48,417 bases of DNA, from positions 1-48,417 of the forward strand of contig JBBHKE010003524.1 in the NCBI GenBank assembly GCA_037447655.1, given 5' to 3'. A model generated the notes under the pieces. It was not told the origin of the DNA and did no database searches. It saw nothing but the letters and a program-made list of their open reading frames with translations. Source of the stretch: Zygnema cylindricum (taxonomy: Eukaryota; Streptophyta; Zygnematophyceae; Zygnematales; Zygnemataceae). How positions within the stretch are numbered: position 1 is the stretch's first letter; each line of letters begins with the position of its first letter. Position numbers and translations under genes: made by a program. Positions 21,514 through 30,764 of this stretch are shown one piece after another.

Positions 21514-22949
21514 TTAATGGGGGGGGATACTTGGATTTCTGGCATTCTACTCTAGGAGTGAGCTCATGGGACAATTTAATATTTTTTTTTTCTTTTTTCT
21601 TCTAAAAATGGACTTCACTTTCTTTTTTTCTTTTTGCCTCTTTGTTTTCATTTGGAAATTTGGCAGAATTTTAGGAGCTCTTTATTGTTGAAACCTACAG
21701 GTTTCTAGCTCAAATATAGTAAACATGCCATTCACCTTTTTACTACTTTCGGTTTTAGCATAAATTCTTGTCAACAGTTTATTGACGATTTTGCTGTGGG
21801 TCACAAAATGTTCTTCTTATTCCAATTGTAATAGACTCGTATCTTGTTGCAATATCTCGACAAGTTTGGTAAAATTCACATATAATAAACTGAAACTAGT
21901 TGGTTTTTTTTTTCCCCGCTTCGGATTTTTTCCTGAAATGTTAACAGCAAATGAATGAGAAATTAGTTCATATTTTTAAATAAGTTTCCGCTATTTTCAG
22001 CTATACTTACCTGAACGTTATTGGCCTCATCTCTGGTTCCAGTTTCAAACGACTTTAAGAACTGTGAAATGTGCGACTAAATTTCGGTATTATGGAGTTT
22101 TTTTTTTCCCTTTTTCTTATTTACTTCGGAAAATGTCTTTATGGGATCAGTTAAAGGAGTGCATAAAAATTTCCTGAGGCTTCAAACATTCACTGTCAAT
22201 AATTTGACCCACACTAGATCTGGTGGAATCTTTGAATCACTAGAAGAAACGAGAGACAAGAGTCAAGGCCATGAGGCACCAACTCCCTAGATATGCTGCC
22301 GCCGCATCTCGTCCGTTGGATTAAGCCCATTCCCCATCTGAGAAGGGCAAATATGCCTTAATTCGTGCCCTGGAGCCCGATTATTGGTCAAAAGCCCCTC
22401 TACTCAGAGAATTTGTGGATGATTTCACAGAGGCGGTCGTCAAAGACTGAAAGAGATGAAAAAAAATGGAAGTGTGGGAGTCACGGTGCGTGTGAGGTAA
22501 GAAGGTCAATATGTTGTTATATCCCTTCTTTTGAGCTGCTTTAATACCAGTGACGGACGACATCACTGAGGATGAGCCGATAAAAAACAATAAAGTTTCT
22601 TATCATCAATTCAGGTTCTAGACTTCCCACATTTCTCCAACTTTTGAATTCAATTTTAGGGTTAGAAATGTGGATCCATATGACGATTTTGGACGTCGTG
22701 ATAGGGGATCGTACACTAAACAAAATGAGATTTTGGGCAAATGAAGCGATTTCCCCAAAGAAAAAAAAAAAACAACGCTTGATGCTGCAATTATTGAAGA
22801 ATTTGTTGGGAATGATTCATCTTATTTAGTCTGCGCGTCAATCGTTAGGTTTCTTTTATTAATGTACAAACGTACAATTTGAAAGTCACAACATTGCTTC
22901 CACGAGTTGCACCCAATATAAACAGCATCAAACTTCAACTGGAAAGAGC
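21511..22949. other. Intergenic; possible degraded exons at 22325-22745
   Basis: No recognised gene. A plus-strand frame at 22325-22450 reads KGKYALIRALEPDYW and REFVDDFTEAVVKD, unlike random AT-rich translation. A GTAAG donor at 22497 and a TTTTAG acceptor ending at 22659 could bound a 163-bp intron, after which VRNVDPYDDFGRRDRGSY is encoded (22663-22716). A stop before the donor means these do not form one clean gene. I do not recognise the protein. Confidence 0.25.
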
Positions 22950-23027
22950 TACCTCACCGCCATCCCCTACCAGGAAAAAAAAACATCATAGACTTCACAG
23001 TTTAACTGCAGCTTCAATTGTGTCAAC

Positions 23028-23459
23028 TAGTGTTGGGTATCGAGGACCCATTGCCGATATTCGATATATATCGAATTTCATGTACCCGATATTCGATATA
23101 TCGCTTCGATATATCGAATTTCAAATTATCGCGATATATCGCCGATATATCGTATTGCCGATATATCGAAAATCAAAATTTTACATTTTTTTTTAAACAC
23201 CCCCCCCTCCCCCCCCCCCCCCCCGCTCAGTGGGGGGGGGGGGGGGGCAAAATATCCGTACGATTTTTCGTACGATTCTCCGTACTCTTTTCGTACGGTT
23301 TTCCGTACTCTGACTGTACGGATATGCAATTTTTGCGATATATATCGCGATAATTTATGTTGGTCCCGATACGATATATCGAGGAATCTGCTCGATCGAT
23401 ATTCGATATATCGAATATCGAAAATATCGCGATATGAAACTACCCGATACCCAACACTA
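23028..23459. mobile_element. hAT-type MITE with 8-bp target duplication
   Basis: 432 bp with inverted ends TAGTGTTGGGTATCG, flanked by GTGTCAAC at 23020-23027 and 23460-23467: an exact 8-bp target duplication as in hAT elements. The interior is built from CGATATATCG-like words and a C-run/G-run pair (23201-23247) around CTCAGTG that can form a long hairpin. No transposase. Copy B of the duplication has the empty site near 39597. A truncated relative is at 46758. Confidence 0.9.
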
Positions 23460-23467
23460 GTGTCAAC

Positions 23468-25898
23468 ACACTCAAGAAAAGATATTTAACTTCCTTCAAT
23501 TCCATATATATTCAACAAAAGCGAGTATCTAGCCATTGCAAAAAAATTATATTTGCGAATTACCCTCTCTTCCTTTTTTTCGCGTCCATTTGAAAACAAA
23601 TCCGCAACAATGACATGCCACCTTTTAAAAAGTTTCAACAAATTACGCAAAAACAAAGTGTTACCTTCTTTTCCATTTTTCTAGGAACTGTAAGCGCAAT
23701 TGGAGATGGACAAAAAGGGGCGGATTTATCTCCCTGATCTCCCTTTCTCCCAATTTAAAAGTTTCCAACCCCTCCGTCCATTGCCTACACTAACAAAACA
23801 AATACCGCATTCGCAATCTAAGACGAAATGCAAAAAACCATATCAGTAAACTTAAAATAACGATTTGGACGGAAAACATGCTCTAAATGTGAGCCAATAT
23901 TCCTTCTTTCAATAACCCAAAGTTCGGACAGTGAACCTTACACTAGGCTACACCATGGATCGTTATTAGTGTTAAATAAATGTACAGCGTGGGGGTTATT
24001 TTCATGCAACCAATTCCAATTTGATTGATGTGGACGGTTTTCAACCACTTACTAGATTAGCGTTGAGAACAAAACAACTAGTTTTACTAACATGAGTTTA
24101 TGTGCAAAGGCCTAAAATAACTGGGACCTAATATTGTAATTTGGCTAACAAGGAATCAGATTCAGCTAAGTACAGTAATCAAAGAAACAATAATGATCAG
24201 CTAAGTATATAACTCCATTTTCTATTTTTTTTTGAAAATTCATGTTTTTTTGCCTTAAGAGGGAGGGCTTTTGTCCACATCTCCACTCTCTAGTGCTCCA
24301 ACTGTCTCTGTGTGCTGAGCTGCAATCTTCCCCTGCTGTGCAAACAATTTTTCCCCTTTTATTAGTTCGTATTTCAACGATTGGTTTTTTCCCCTTTTAT
24401 TAGTTCGTATTTCAACGATTGGTTTTCTTTCATCAATAAATCCTGCCAAACCCTCCATGGACACTAGATTTGGCAGTACAACAACATCTTTTTTCTATTC
24501 TTTCAAACTTTTTACGATTTTGCCCTCTTCCTCCCTATTCACTTTTTCGTCTGCATCCTTCTCTCCCTCCAATCATCTTGTCGTTCCCTCGCGTTTTCAC
24601 TCCCCGCCGATGGACTTTCTGAACAACTTGTCATCAGCTTCTAACTGAAAAGGTCCAAATTTCCTTCTAATGACTCCTATTTTTTCTCTCCTCTTCTTAC
24701 TTTTCCTCTCCTCCAACCAGTTCCTCTTGTTTACTTCCTGTTTTTTCTCTACATAGCTCTAAACCCGTCGACGTCTTGTTGCAACAATTAATGAATCGAT
24801 CACAGTCATAGTCAACCGATCGATTGACTGATCCATCAAACCATCAAACCAACAATCAACCAATGAACAAATGAATAAATCTATCAATCAATAAAGAAAC
24901 AAGCAAATAGAAAACAACTGTATCAGCGAAGGCACACTTTCGGAGCAATTACATGGATGTGTTTTGTTGCCCGAACATTCTACCAACCTTCAAAACCTGA
25001 CAATGAATCCGATCAGATTTTCTTTGAGCCATTCTATATGATGGAATTCAATTTTGGCCAGCTGTCCGCAGCATGGGTAGCCATGCATCACTGCGTCTCT
25101 CTACACTCACAAATTTAGAAAAAAAAAATCTTACATTAATTATTCAACACCTTGAAAATTCTAATGCACAATAAGCATACCGAAAATTGCACTAGATTAA
25201 ACCTTCCAACAATGAACATTTGAACCGTTCGCATACATACTCCTCAATAACCAATACACTTGGAAAAAACCAGACTCCCTTCAGACTATTTCTATAACAT
25301 CGATTCTAAACGCTTTTGCATTGTATCCAATAACGAAAATGTTGGTCACTATCCTTTTCCTTCATATGACGATTTATGCAACTCCTTCGATTTTGTCATA
25401 GTTTCTTCACCTTCCAGATCCCCTTTAGACGAGATAAATAATCCTTGATTTGTCTCAGTTTACAGCCCCTATAGAATACACAAAACTCCTAATATTTCTC
25501 CTTTTGAACGTTTTTCTATCCCCGCTCACATTTTCCAAAAACACATCAAGATACCATTTGCAATACGAATCAATATAGATTGACCCAACAGAACCCAGGT
25601 TTCCAACCACATCCAGGAACAATTCATGCAGGAAGAAAAATGCAAAAAACAGTTGATAAACAATTTGCACATCATGAAAATTTGTACATTAAATGCAAAA
25701 TGTCTCGATCATAGAAAAAGCAAGCAAATCCAAAATTTCCTTTTAGGCCTAATTTACAAATTACCTCCCAGCTACCCAACAAAAACTCTAATCTGCCTGA
25801 TAAAAGCTACTTCACAACCTGGTGTGACAAAATGAAAACCTTCCTAATCGCAATTTTCTCATCTTTTTCCTTTTCTCACACTCGCCCACTCTCACTCG
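23468..25898. other. Non-coding part of duplication copy A
   Basis: Downstream of the minus-strand PstS-like pseudogene; corresponds to about 39605-42051. A direct repeat of about 40 bp (CCCCTTTTATTAGTTCGTAT...) occurs at 24354-24423. Pyrimidine-rich stretches at 24480-24740 give serine/phenylalanine-rich frames that differ freely between copies. No gene is called, apart from the weak candidate at 25260-25448. Confidence 0.6.
25260..25448 (+). other. Small open frame, alike in both duplication copies
   Basis: About 60 codons containing LPSDYFYNIDSKR, VSNNENVGH and DLCNSFDFVIVS. The copy B frame at 41450-41641 reads LPLDYFYKINSKR, VSHNENVRH and DLWNSFESVIVS. The two align over about 170 bp without an indel, although flanks have many. 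Amino-acid changes are frequent, however, so selection is unproven. The product is not recognised. It could be an exon, or simply a stretch that escaped indels. Confidence 0.25.
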
Positions 25899-26361
25899 CT
25901 ATGAAATCTTCTTGGCCCACGCGATACCAGCTGCAGTGTACTGGCTCGTAAGAAGATCGAACAGGAATAAGGCGCCCAATCCCTGCGCGGTGAAAGACAT
26001 GGTGTAAAGCACAAATTTCTTGATTGTTGCCCCGCCTTTCAGTTTGGCCAATTCGAAGACAAGGACGCAAATGGGGTAAGTCACAAGTCTAGAGGCATCG
26101 ATAAGGTTAACGTTGTTCCATGGCAAGTTCAAAGCCCTCACAGTTCGGGGAAGGGCGGCGTAAATATCTCCACGGTCGGTGGTTCCGGCAACAGCTACGA
26201 AGTTTCCACCCAAGTACTTGATAGCCACGGGGAAAATCTTGTAGGTGATAGCTCGGATTCCAGTCTGCAAGTAGTCGAAGGCGTTGGGGGTTGCGGTGAG
26301 GTACGCTCCGATTCCATTCGATCCTGTCTTGTATACAACCGACCTAGAAATACCACTTTTC

Positions 26362-26608
26362 TGTTGAGGATCGGCGATATTCTACATATCGCATGGGCGC
26401 CAAAGTGAAAACTTTGGTTAAATGGCCAAGCCGGGGATCGAACCCGTGACCTTGTGTTAGCCGTACACGAGCTCTACCAACTGAGCTACCCGGCCGATGT
26501 GCATGCAAGCGCCTGAAACCGAATTTACGGCAATTAACGGCGCATTGGCGTAACCAGCATATACTGCGATACACACGTGTGGAGTCCGAAGTGGACATTC
26601 CTCCAACA
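26362..26608 (-). repeat. TRIM-A LTR copy 1
   Basis: 247 bp. On the minus strand: TGTTGGAGGAATG, then about 110 bp, the tRNA-like unit, a CCAAAG-TTTTCA-CTTTGG hairpin and a GCGATATG...CATCG-type end ...GATCCTCAACA. Confidence 0.9.
26424..26495 (-). tRNA. tRNA-like unit, TRIM-A LTR copy 1
   Basis: 72 nt cloverleaf: acceptor GGCCGGG/CTTGGCC (two G-T pairs), D stem GCTC/GAGC with loop AGTTGGTA, anticodon stem CGTGT/ACACA (outer pair mismatched), loop ACGGCTA, T loop TTCGATC. Read by position, the anticodon is GGC (Ala), but base 33 is C. The T stem begins with A instead of C in this copy (ACGGG/CCCGG). A box TAGCTCAGTTGGTAGAGC and B box GGTTCGATCCC are near perfect. Confidence 0.6.
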
Positions 26609-26669
26609 CGCCCCCTCACGATGTACTCCATCTCGTGTGGCTTGCCAACGCCCCCTTGCTTTGATACCA
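26609..26669 (-). other. TRIM-A internal domain 1
   Basis: 61 bp; minus strand TGGTATCAAAGCAAGGGGG at the start and CGTGAGGGGGCG at the end. It is almost nothing but primer-binding site and purine tract. Confidence 0.85.
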
Positions 26670-26916
26670 TGTTGTGTTTCGGCGATATTCTACATATCGC
26701 ATGGGCGCCAAAGTGAAAACTTTGGTTAAATGGCCAAGCCGGGGATCGAACCCGGGACCTTGTGTTAGCCATACACGAGCTCTACCAACTGAGCTACCCG
26801 GCCGATGTGCATGCAAGCGCCTGAAACCGATTTTACGGCAATTAACGGCGCACTAGCGTAACCAGCATATACTGCGATACACACGTGTGGAGTCCGAAGT
26901 GGACATTCCTCCAACA
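26670..26916 (-). repeat. TRIM-A LTR copy 2 (middle)
   Basis: 247 bp, nearly identical to copy 1 but with a variant terminus (CGAAACACAACA on the minus strand in place of CGATCCTCAACA). Confidence 0.9.
26732..26803 (-). tRNA. tRNA-like unit, TRIM-A LTR copy 2
   Basis: The most tRNA-like of the set: T stem CCGGG/CCCGG fully paired, anticodon loop ATGGCTA with the canonical T at position 33 and anticodon GGC (Ala). The alanine identity pair G3-T70 is not present (C3-G70), so charging with alanine is not expected. Confidence 0.65.
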
Positions 26917-26977
26917 CGCCCCCTCACGATGTACTCCATCTCGTGTGGCTTGCCAACGCCCCCTTGCTTTGATACCA
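26917..26977 (-). other. TRIM-A internal domain 2
   Basis: 61 bp, same primer-binding site and purine tract as internal domain 1. Confidence 0.85.
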
Positions 26978-27213
26978 TGTTGAGGATCGGCGATATTCTA
27001 CATATCGCATGGGCGCCAAAGTGAAAACTTTGGTTAAATGGCCAAGCCGGGGATCGAACCCGGGACCTTGTGTTAGCCGTACACGAGCTCTACCAACTGA
27101 GCTACCCGGCCGATCGCCTGAAACCGAATTTACGGCAATTAACGGCGCACTGGCGTAACCAGCATATACTCCGATACACACGTGTGGAGTCCGAAGTGGA
27201 CATTCCTCCAACA
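26978..27213 (-). repeat. TRIM-A LTR copy 3
   Basis: 236 bp; differs from the others mainly by loss of 11 bp (TGCATGCACAT region) just upstream of the tRNA-like unit. Confidence 0.9.
27040..27111 (-). tRNA. tRNA-like unit, TRIM-A LTR copy 3
   Basis: 72 nt, as copy 1 but with the paired T stem CCGGG/CCCGG. Anticodon loop ACGGCTA. A and B boxes intact. Confidence 0.6.
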
Positions 27214-27545
27214 TTTTCCCACTCCAGGAAGCGGAGCTGCATAGGGGGCTCTTGACGGAGGCCGGCCTTGACGGAGGCCGGCCAGAAACAGTACTTTGCG
27301 AGCCATCGGCAGATGACTTCGGTGGTTTCGGAGCCGTCCGCTCGAGCCAAGGAAATGACGTTTCCAGAAAGGCCGGCCTTAATCGAGGACCGGAGACGGT
27401 GGAGGTGTAGATTTTGGCGACTTGGTCGCTGGTCTTACGGATTCCAGAAGCCTTCTTGGTGAAGAAAGAGTACGTGATGCCCGTGAAGGGAACGCTAATC
27501 TTGGCAGCTCCTCCGGCCTCCAAAAGTTACGTGAAGAGAAGTCAA

Positions 27546-28097
27546 TGTGACGTGAAAATCAATCAACCGGAGTCTTATTAGGTATATGTACGCTTGAATA
27601 GGTGTATGTACGGTTGAATATATGTCACGGTACAGTTCAAGGTACATTTTGGATAGACATCAAGCATACTTTGCATAGACGTCAAGTTTTGATAAAACGT
27701 AGCCGTTTAAGTGTACTCTACGACAAGTTTAAGTGTCGCAAATTTTGAGTAGGTGTCACGCAGTGAATTTTGACCATTGATATGATTACGTAGGTCAAAA
27801 GTTAGGATTCTAATCCTTTACGTGGGACACAAGTAGCGTAGTACTTACGTCATTCACATATATAAAAATGTACTCATGCTCACATTGAAATCAATCATCA
27901 ATCTACTGAATGATTCTCTCCAATTTTTCTCTACAGCTAGTTTTGCACTAAGTTCTTATTTTGTCATGGAATTAATCTATCTTCTTTTTTGTTCAGTAAC
28001 TAAGCCATGCCATGCTTTCTCATAAAGAGAATTGTTTTCCTTAGCTTCCTGTCTTGTAATTGATCAATCCTATGGCCACTTCTTTAGAATCTCAACA
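27546..28097 (+). repeat. 5' LTR of Copia-4
   Basis: Ends CTCAACA directly before the primer-binding site. TGTGACGTGAAA is the likely start, but similarity to the 47-kb copy reaches back to a GTTACGTGA motif at 27527, so the true start may be earlier. TATATAAAAA at 27859-27868 is the promoter TATA region. Confidence 0.75.
27859..27868 (+). promoter_or_regulatory. TATA box of Copia-4 LTR
   Basis: TATATAAAAA. The lone LTR has ATATAAAAA at 47812-47820 in the same context (CACATA before, TGTAC after). Confidence 0.65.
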
Positions 28098-30255
28098 TGG
28101 TATCGGAGCATTATGTAAAATTACAGACATCCAAAAATTTAATGGCAGTAATTATTTACTATGGAAAGCTAAGATGACCCGTATTCTAAAATATGAGAAT
28201 TACTGGGGTATTGTAGCAGGTACTGAACTAAAACCTACTGAAGCTTAAATGGCAGCACGATATGATAGAATGGCAAAAGAGGCAGCGACATTAATTTTTT
28301 AGCAGTGGAAGACAGGCAACTTTTACACATAGTTGAGATAGAAAAACCTAAGGCTATGTGGGACAAATTAAGGACTGTATGTCAGCGTACTAATCCGTCC
28401 AACATAATGCAATTAAAAAACAAATTGCTGGACTTTAGTATAGAGAGTGGAGATACTATGGAAACCCATATTAATAGACTGAAAGAGCTTAAGTTACAGT
28501 AAGCCGCAGTCGACACAATACTGAATGATGATGATTTGATCCTCACACTGTTTAGGTCATTGCCATCACAGTATGCTATGATAATCACTGCTTTGAAAAG
28601 GTTAGCTACTTTAGACTTTGATGCAGTATGTCAGCATTTCATTCAGGAAGAAGTTGAAATTAAAAGAAAAGAGGAAAAAAAGCCAGATGCAACTCTTTAT
28701 GCCAAAGGCAAACAGTCAATAAAACGTACTGAGTCAGTAACTGCTTGTGCTATATGTGGGAAAACCAATCACCAGACTGCTGACTGTAGATTTAAAAAAT
28801 AAAGAAACTCAAAACTTCACGAAAAAAATTGTTTGTTACAGTTGTGGAAAACCAGGTCATAAGTCTTCAGTTTGTCGTAATAAAGACAAGAACAGACAAA
28901 ACAAACCATCATTTGCCATGACCATTCAGGATGAGACTAAACTTTTTCTCACACAATCAAATGCTTAGAAAAGTAAATGGATTATAGATTGTAGAGCATC
29001 ATGCATATGTGTAATGACAAGTCCATCTTTTCTTCTCTCACAGCATTACAAAATCCTCGACAAATTGTACTTGCAAATGATAAGATTTTAGAGACCAATT
29101 TAATAGGCAAGGTTAAGTTACAATTATACTGTGATACTAGTAGTCATGAAGGGCATTTAAAAGATGTTTTAGACTTTCCAGGTTTTAAGCATAACCTTTT
29201 CAGTGTTATGCATGCTGTGATAAGTGGACTTAAAGTTGAATTTGAGAAAAAGAAAAGTGAACGGTGTGAAATCAAAAGTGAGGGGAAGCTAATCGCTCTT
29301 GGATATTCGGAAGGGAATCTTTTTGTTCTACGCTTGGATGATGAAGATACACAGATGAATTTCAGCACAGAAGCACAGACTTTAGAGCTATGGCATCAAC
29401 GACTTGGTCATCTGGGAGAGCAGAATCTCAAATGACTCATCGAAAAAAAGATGGTATGAGGACTTGAGGACGTCAACGCCAAAGACAACCATAAGGTGTG
29501 TGAAGGATGTACTCAAGGTAAAAAAAGAAGGCTTCCTTTTCATAAAGATGATAAACCCAAACATAGAAGGAAGTTGGAGCTTATTTATTCCGACTTCAGC
29601 GGTCCTCACCTCTTAAGTCTTGGAGGTTCTAGATATTTCATCACGTTTATGGATGAGTGCACTAAAAAAGTATGGTTGTATTTTATGAAATCCAAGAGTG
29701 AAGCCCTTGAGAAATTCAGAGAGTTTAAAACCATGGTAGAAAACCAAACAGGAGAACGAATCCATATTTTAAGGTCCGATAATGGGGGAGAATATACCTC
29801 TAATGCTTTTATGGAAAACTGCAAAATTTGGGGGATACAACAAGAATTCACAGTAGCTTATAGTCCATAGCAAAACGGAGTATCAGAAAGACTTAACCAA
29901 ACTTTAGTTGAAATTGCACGTTATTTAGTACATAGTGCAAAACTAAGTCAAAACCTATGGGCTAAAGCTATCCTTACTGCAGTTTATTTGAAGAATTGTT
30001 CTCCTAGTACTTTTGTGAAAGATATTACACCTAAAGAAGCTTGGTCAAGCTTTAAACGAAATGTTAAACATTTTATAGTTTTTGGAAGCAAAACATTTGT
30101 TCACATCCCAATATAGAATAGAAAGAAATTTGACAAAAATAGTTGGACTAATGTCTTTGTAGGTTATGACATAAATAGAGATCCAGTATTTAAAACATTC
30201 GAAAAGATAAATACAGTATTGGATGTTTCTGTAATCAGGTTGATAAAAACAGTTT
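28072..30255 (+). pseudogene. Copia-4 gag and partial pol, decayed
   Basis: Gag starts ATG at 28072, inside the LTR end, and reads through the primer-binding site (FNGSNYLLWKAKM, KALVC-type LKNKLLDF, LPSQYAMIITAL). Two zinc knuckles: CAICGKTNHQTADC and CYSCGKPGHKSSVC (28745-28885). Protease relic at about 28978: IIDCRAS where IVDSGAS is expected, so the catalytic triplet is broken. Integrase: WHQRLGHLGEQNL, CEGCTQGKKRRLPFHK, YSDFSGP, RSDNGGEYTSNAF and a stop before QNGVSERLNQTL (about 29370-29910). No RT. At least two frameshifts (28245-28305 and about 29430) and several TAG/TAA stops. The element is old. Confidence 0.88.
28098..28110 (+). other. Primer-binding site of Copia-4
   Basis: TGGTATCGGAGCA abuts the LTR end with no spacer; one mismatch to initiator tRNA-Met over 12 nt. 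Confidence 0.8.
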
Positions 30256-30324
30256 AAAGAAAGATAAGATATAACCCTACACTTGTTTACAAAACGAAGG
30301 TTTTTGATATTTTACAAATTGTAA

Positions 30325-30334
30325 NNNNNNNNNN
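30325..30334. other. Assembly gap (10 N)
   Basis: Ten N bases. A fixed-size placeholder of unknown true length; the DNA on both sides may not be adjacent in the genome. Confidence 0.99.
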
Positions 30335-30570
30335 CAACCCCACTTTACCTGAGGAACCTTTTTTTTGTCTACTCCGACAACGCTTAGACAAAGTGTCCGC
30401 AGTAATGCAACGGGTCAGATAGCTGCCAAGTCTAAAGAAACAGGGCCATGGCGTTCACTTACCGGACATGCCAGTAGTTCAGCCCTATCGGTTGGAAAAA
30501 CAAACAGCATGAAACGTGCGTACATCTTGTTTTGATTATAAACAGCGCTGGAACCACTTATCATCTTAGT
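30335..30570. other. Intergenic; weak exon-like stretch
   Basis: No gene called. On the minus strand an open run (KMYARFMLFVFPTDRAELLACP) ends exactly at a consensus donor GTAAGT (about 30455), and a TTTCTTTAG...CAG acceptor lies about 40 bp on. The neighbouring gap prevents further reading. Confidence 0.2.
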
Positions 30571-30764
30571 GAGTTTAGATGTGGCACTTAGCGATAATCG
30601 CATTACTTTATCTATCGCATTACTTTGTTAATCGCAATAAATGCGATTAACCCTTACGAATAAAAATTATTTCCAAAAAAAACGGCATTCCCAATTAGCG
30701 TAAATAACGCTAATTGTTTCATTACGCTATCTATTTCATTACGCTAATAGCGATTCACGGTGTA
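30571..30764. mobile_element. Short foldback MITE
   Basis: Arms made of ATCGCATTACTTTATCTATCGC on the left pair with GCGTAATGAAATAGATAGCG read from the right. The right end, GCGATTCACGGTGTA, matches the ends of the elements at 20441 and 34350. The left terminus is degenerate. Confidence 0.45.

Larger units (their letters stand above)
26362..27213 (-). mobile_element. TRIM family A array: LTR-int-LTR-int-LTR with tRNA-like LTRs
   Basis: 852 bp flanked by the 5-bp duplicate TTTTC (26357-26361 and 27214-27218); the uninterrupted site TTTTC survives in copy B near 42473. On the minus strand it reads LTR (27213-26978, 236 bp), internal (26977-26917, 61 bp), LTR (26916-26670, 247 bp), internal (26669-26609, 61 bp), LTR (26608-26362, 247 bp). 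LTRs start TGTTGGAGGA and end CTCAACA, except the middle one. Each internal domain starts directly with TGGTATCAAAGC (primer-binding site) and ends CGTGAGGGGGCG (purine tract). No coding capacity. These are the marks of a terminal-repeat retrotransposon in miniature; the three-LTR form is a usual product of recombination between LTRs. Each LTR carries a tRNA-like unit. Confidence 0.92.
22950..27519. repeat. Segmental duplication, copy A
   Basis: Matches 39530-42760 in the same orientation. Similarity begins near 22950 (CCATCCCCTACCAGGAAAAA against CCATCAGCCTCCTAGGAAAAA) and ends at 27519/42760 (CTCCGGCCT). Copy A contains two insertions lacking in copy B: the hAT MITE at 23028-23459 and the TRIM array at 26362-27213. 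Removing these with their target duplicates leaves about 3.27 kb, close to copy B at about 3.23 kb. Many indels and substitutions show it is old. A copia LTR lies just after the break at 27520. Confidence 0.9.
25899..27519 (-). pseudogene. PstS/DING-like phosphate-binding protein pseudogene (copy A)
   Basis: Paralogue of the gene at 42052-43487, read on the minus strand from 27519 to the stop at 25899-25901. It retains KISVPF, TYSFFTKKASGIRKTSDQVA, KIYTSTVS, and after the insertion YLQTGI and TYPICVLVFELAKL. Damage: no exon 1 and no start, since homology stops at 27519 beside a copia LTR; a one-base deletion near 27391 shifting the frame after YTSTVS; a tandem 16-bp duplication at about 27246-27277; the phosphate-loop SGT changed to SET; and a TRIM array inserted at 26362-27213 with target duplicate TTTTC. 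It keeps a 13-residue segment (WNNVNLIDASR region) that the intact copy lacks. Clearly dead; family assignment rests on the paralogue. Confidence 0.9.
27525..30324 (+). mobile_element. Copia-4, truncated by the assembly gap
   Basis: LTR about 27546-28097, primer-binding site 28098-28110, gag and pol up to the integrase at about 30255, then the 10-N gap at 30325. RT, RNase H and the 3' LTR are not seen beyond the gap, so either the gap hides them or the flanks were wrongly joined. A second copy of the LTR stands alone at 47543-48046. Coding parts are broken by many stops and shifts. Confidence 0.85.

Noticed and set aside
26424-27111. Free-standing tRNA-Ala cluster
   Set aside because: Each unit is inside a bounded LTR with a target duplicate around the whole array, and the Ala G3-T70 identity pair is absent.
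26924-27523. 199-codon minus-strand frame joining PstS-like residues to other sequence
   Set aside because: It is the pseudogene after a frameshift, running on into TRIM LTR and tRNA-like sequence; not a fusion protein.
30415-30603. Minus-strand exon with GTAAGT donor
   Set aside because: The motif is tempting, but the frame has no recognised domain, the next segment soon stops, and an assembly gap lies 80 bp away.
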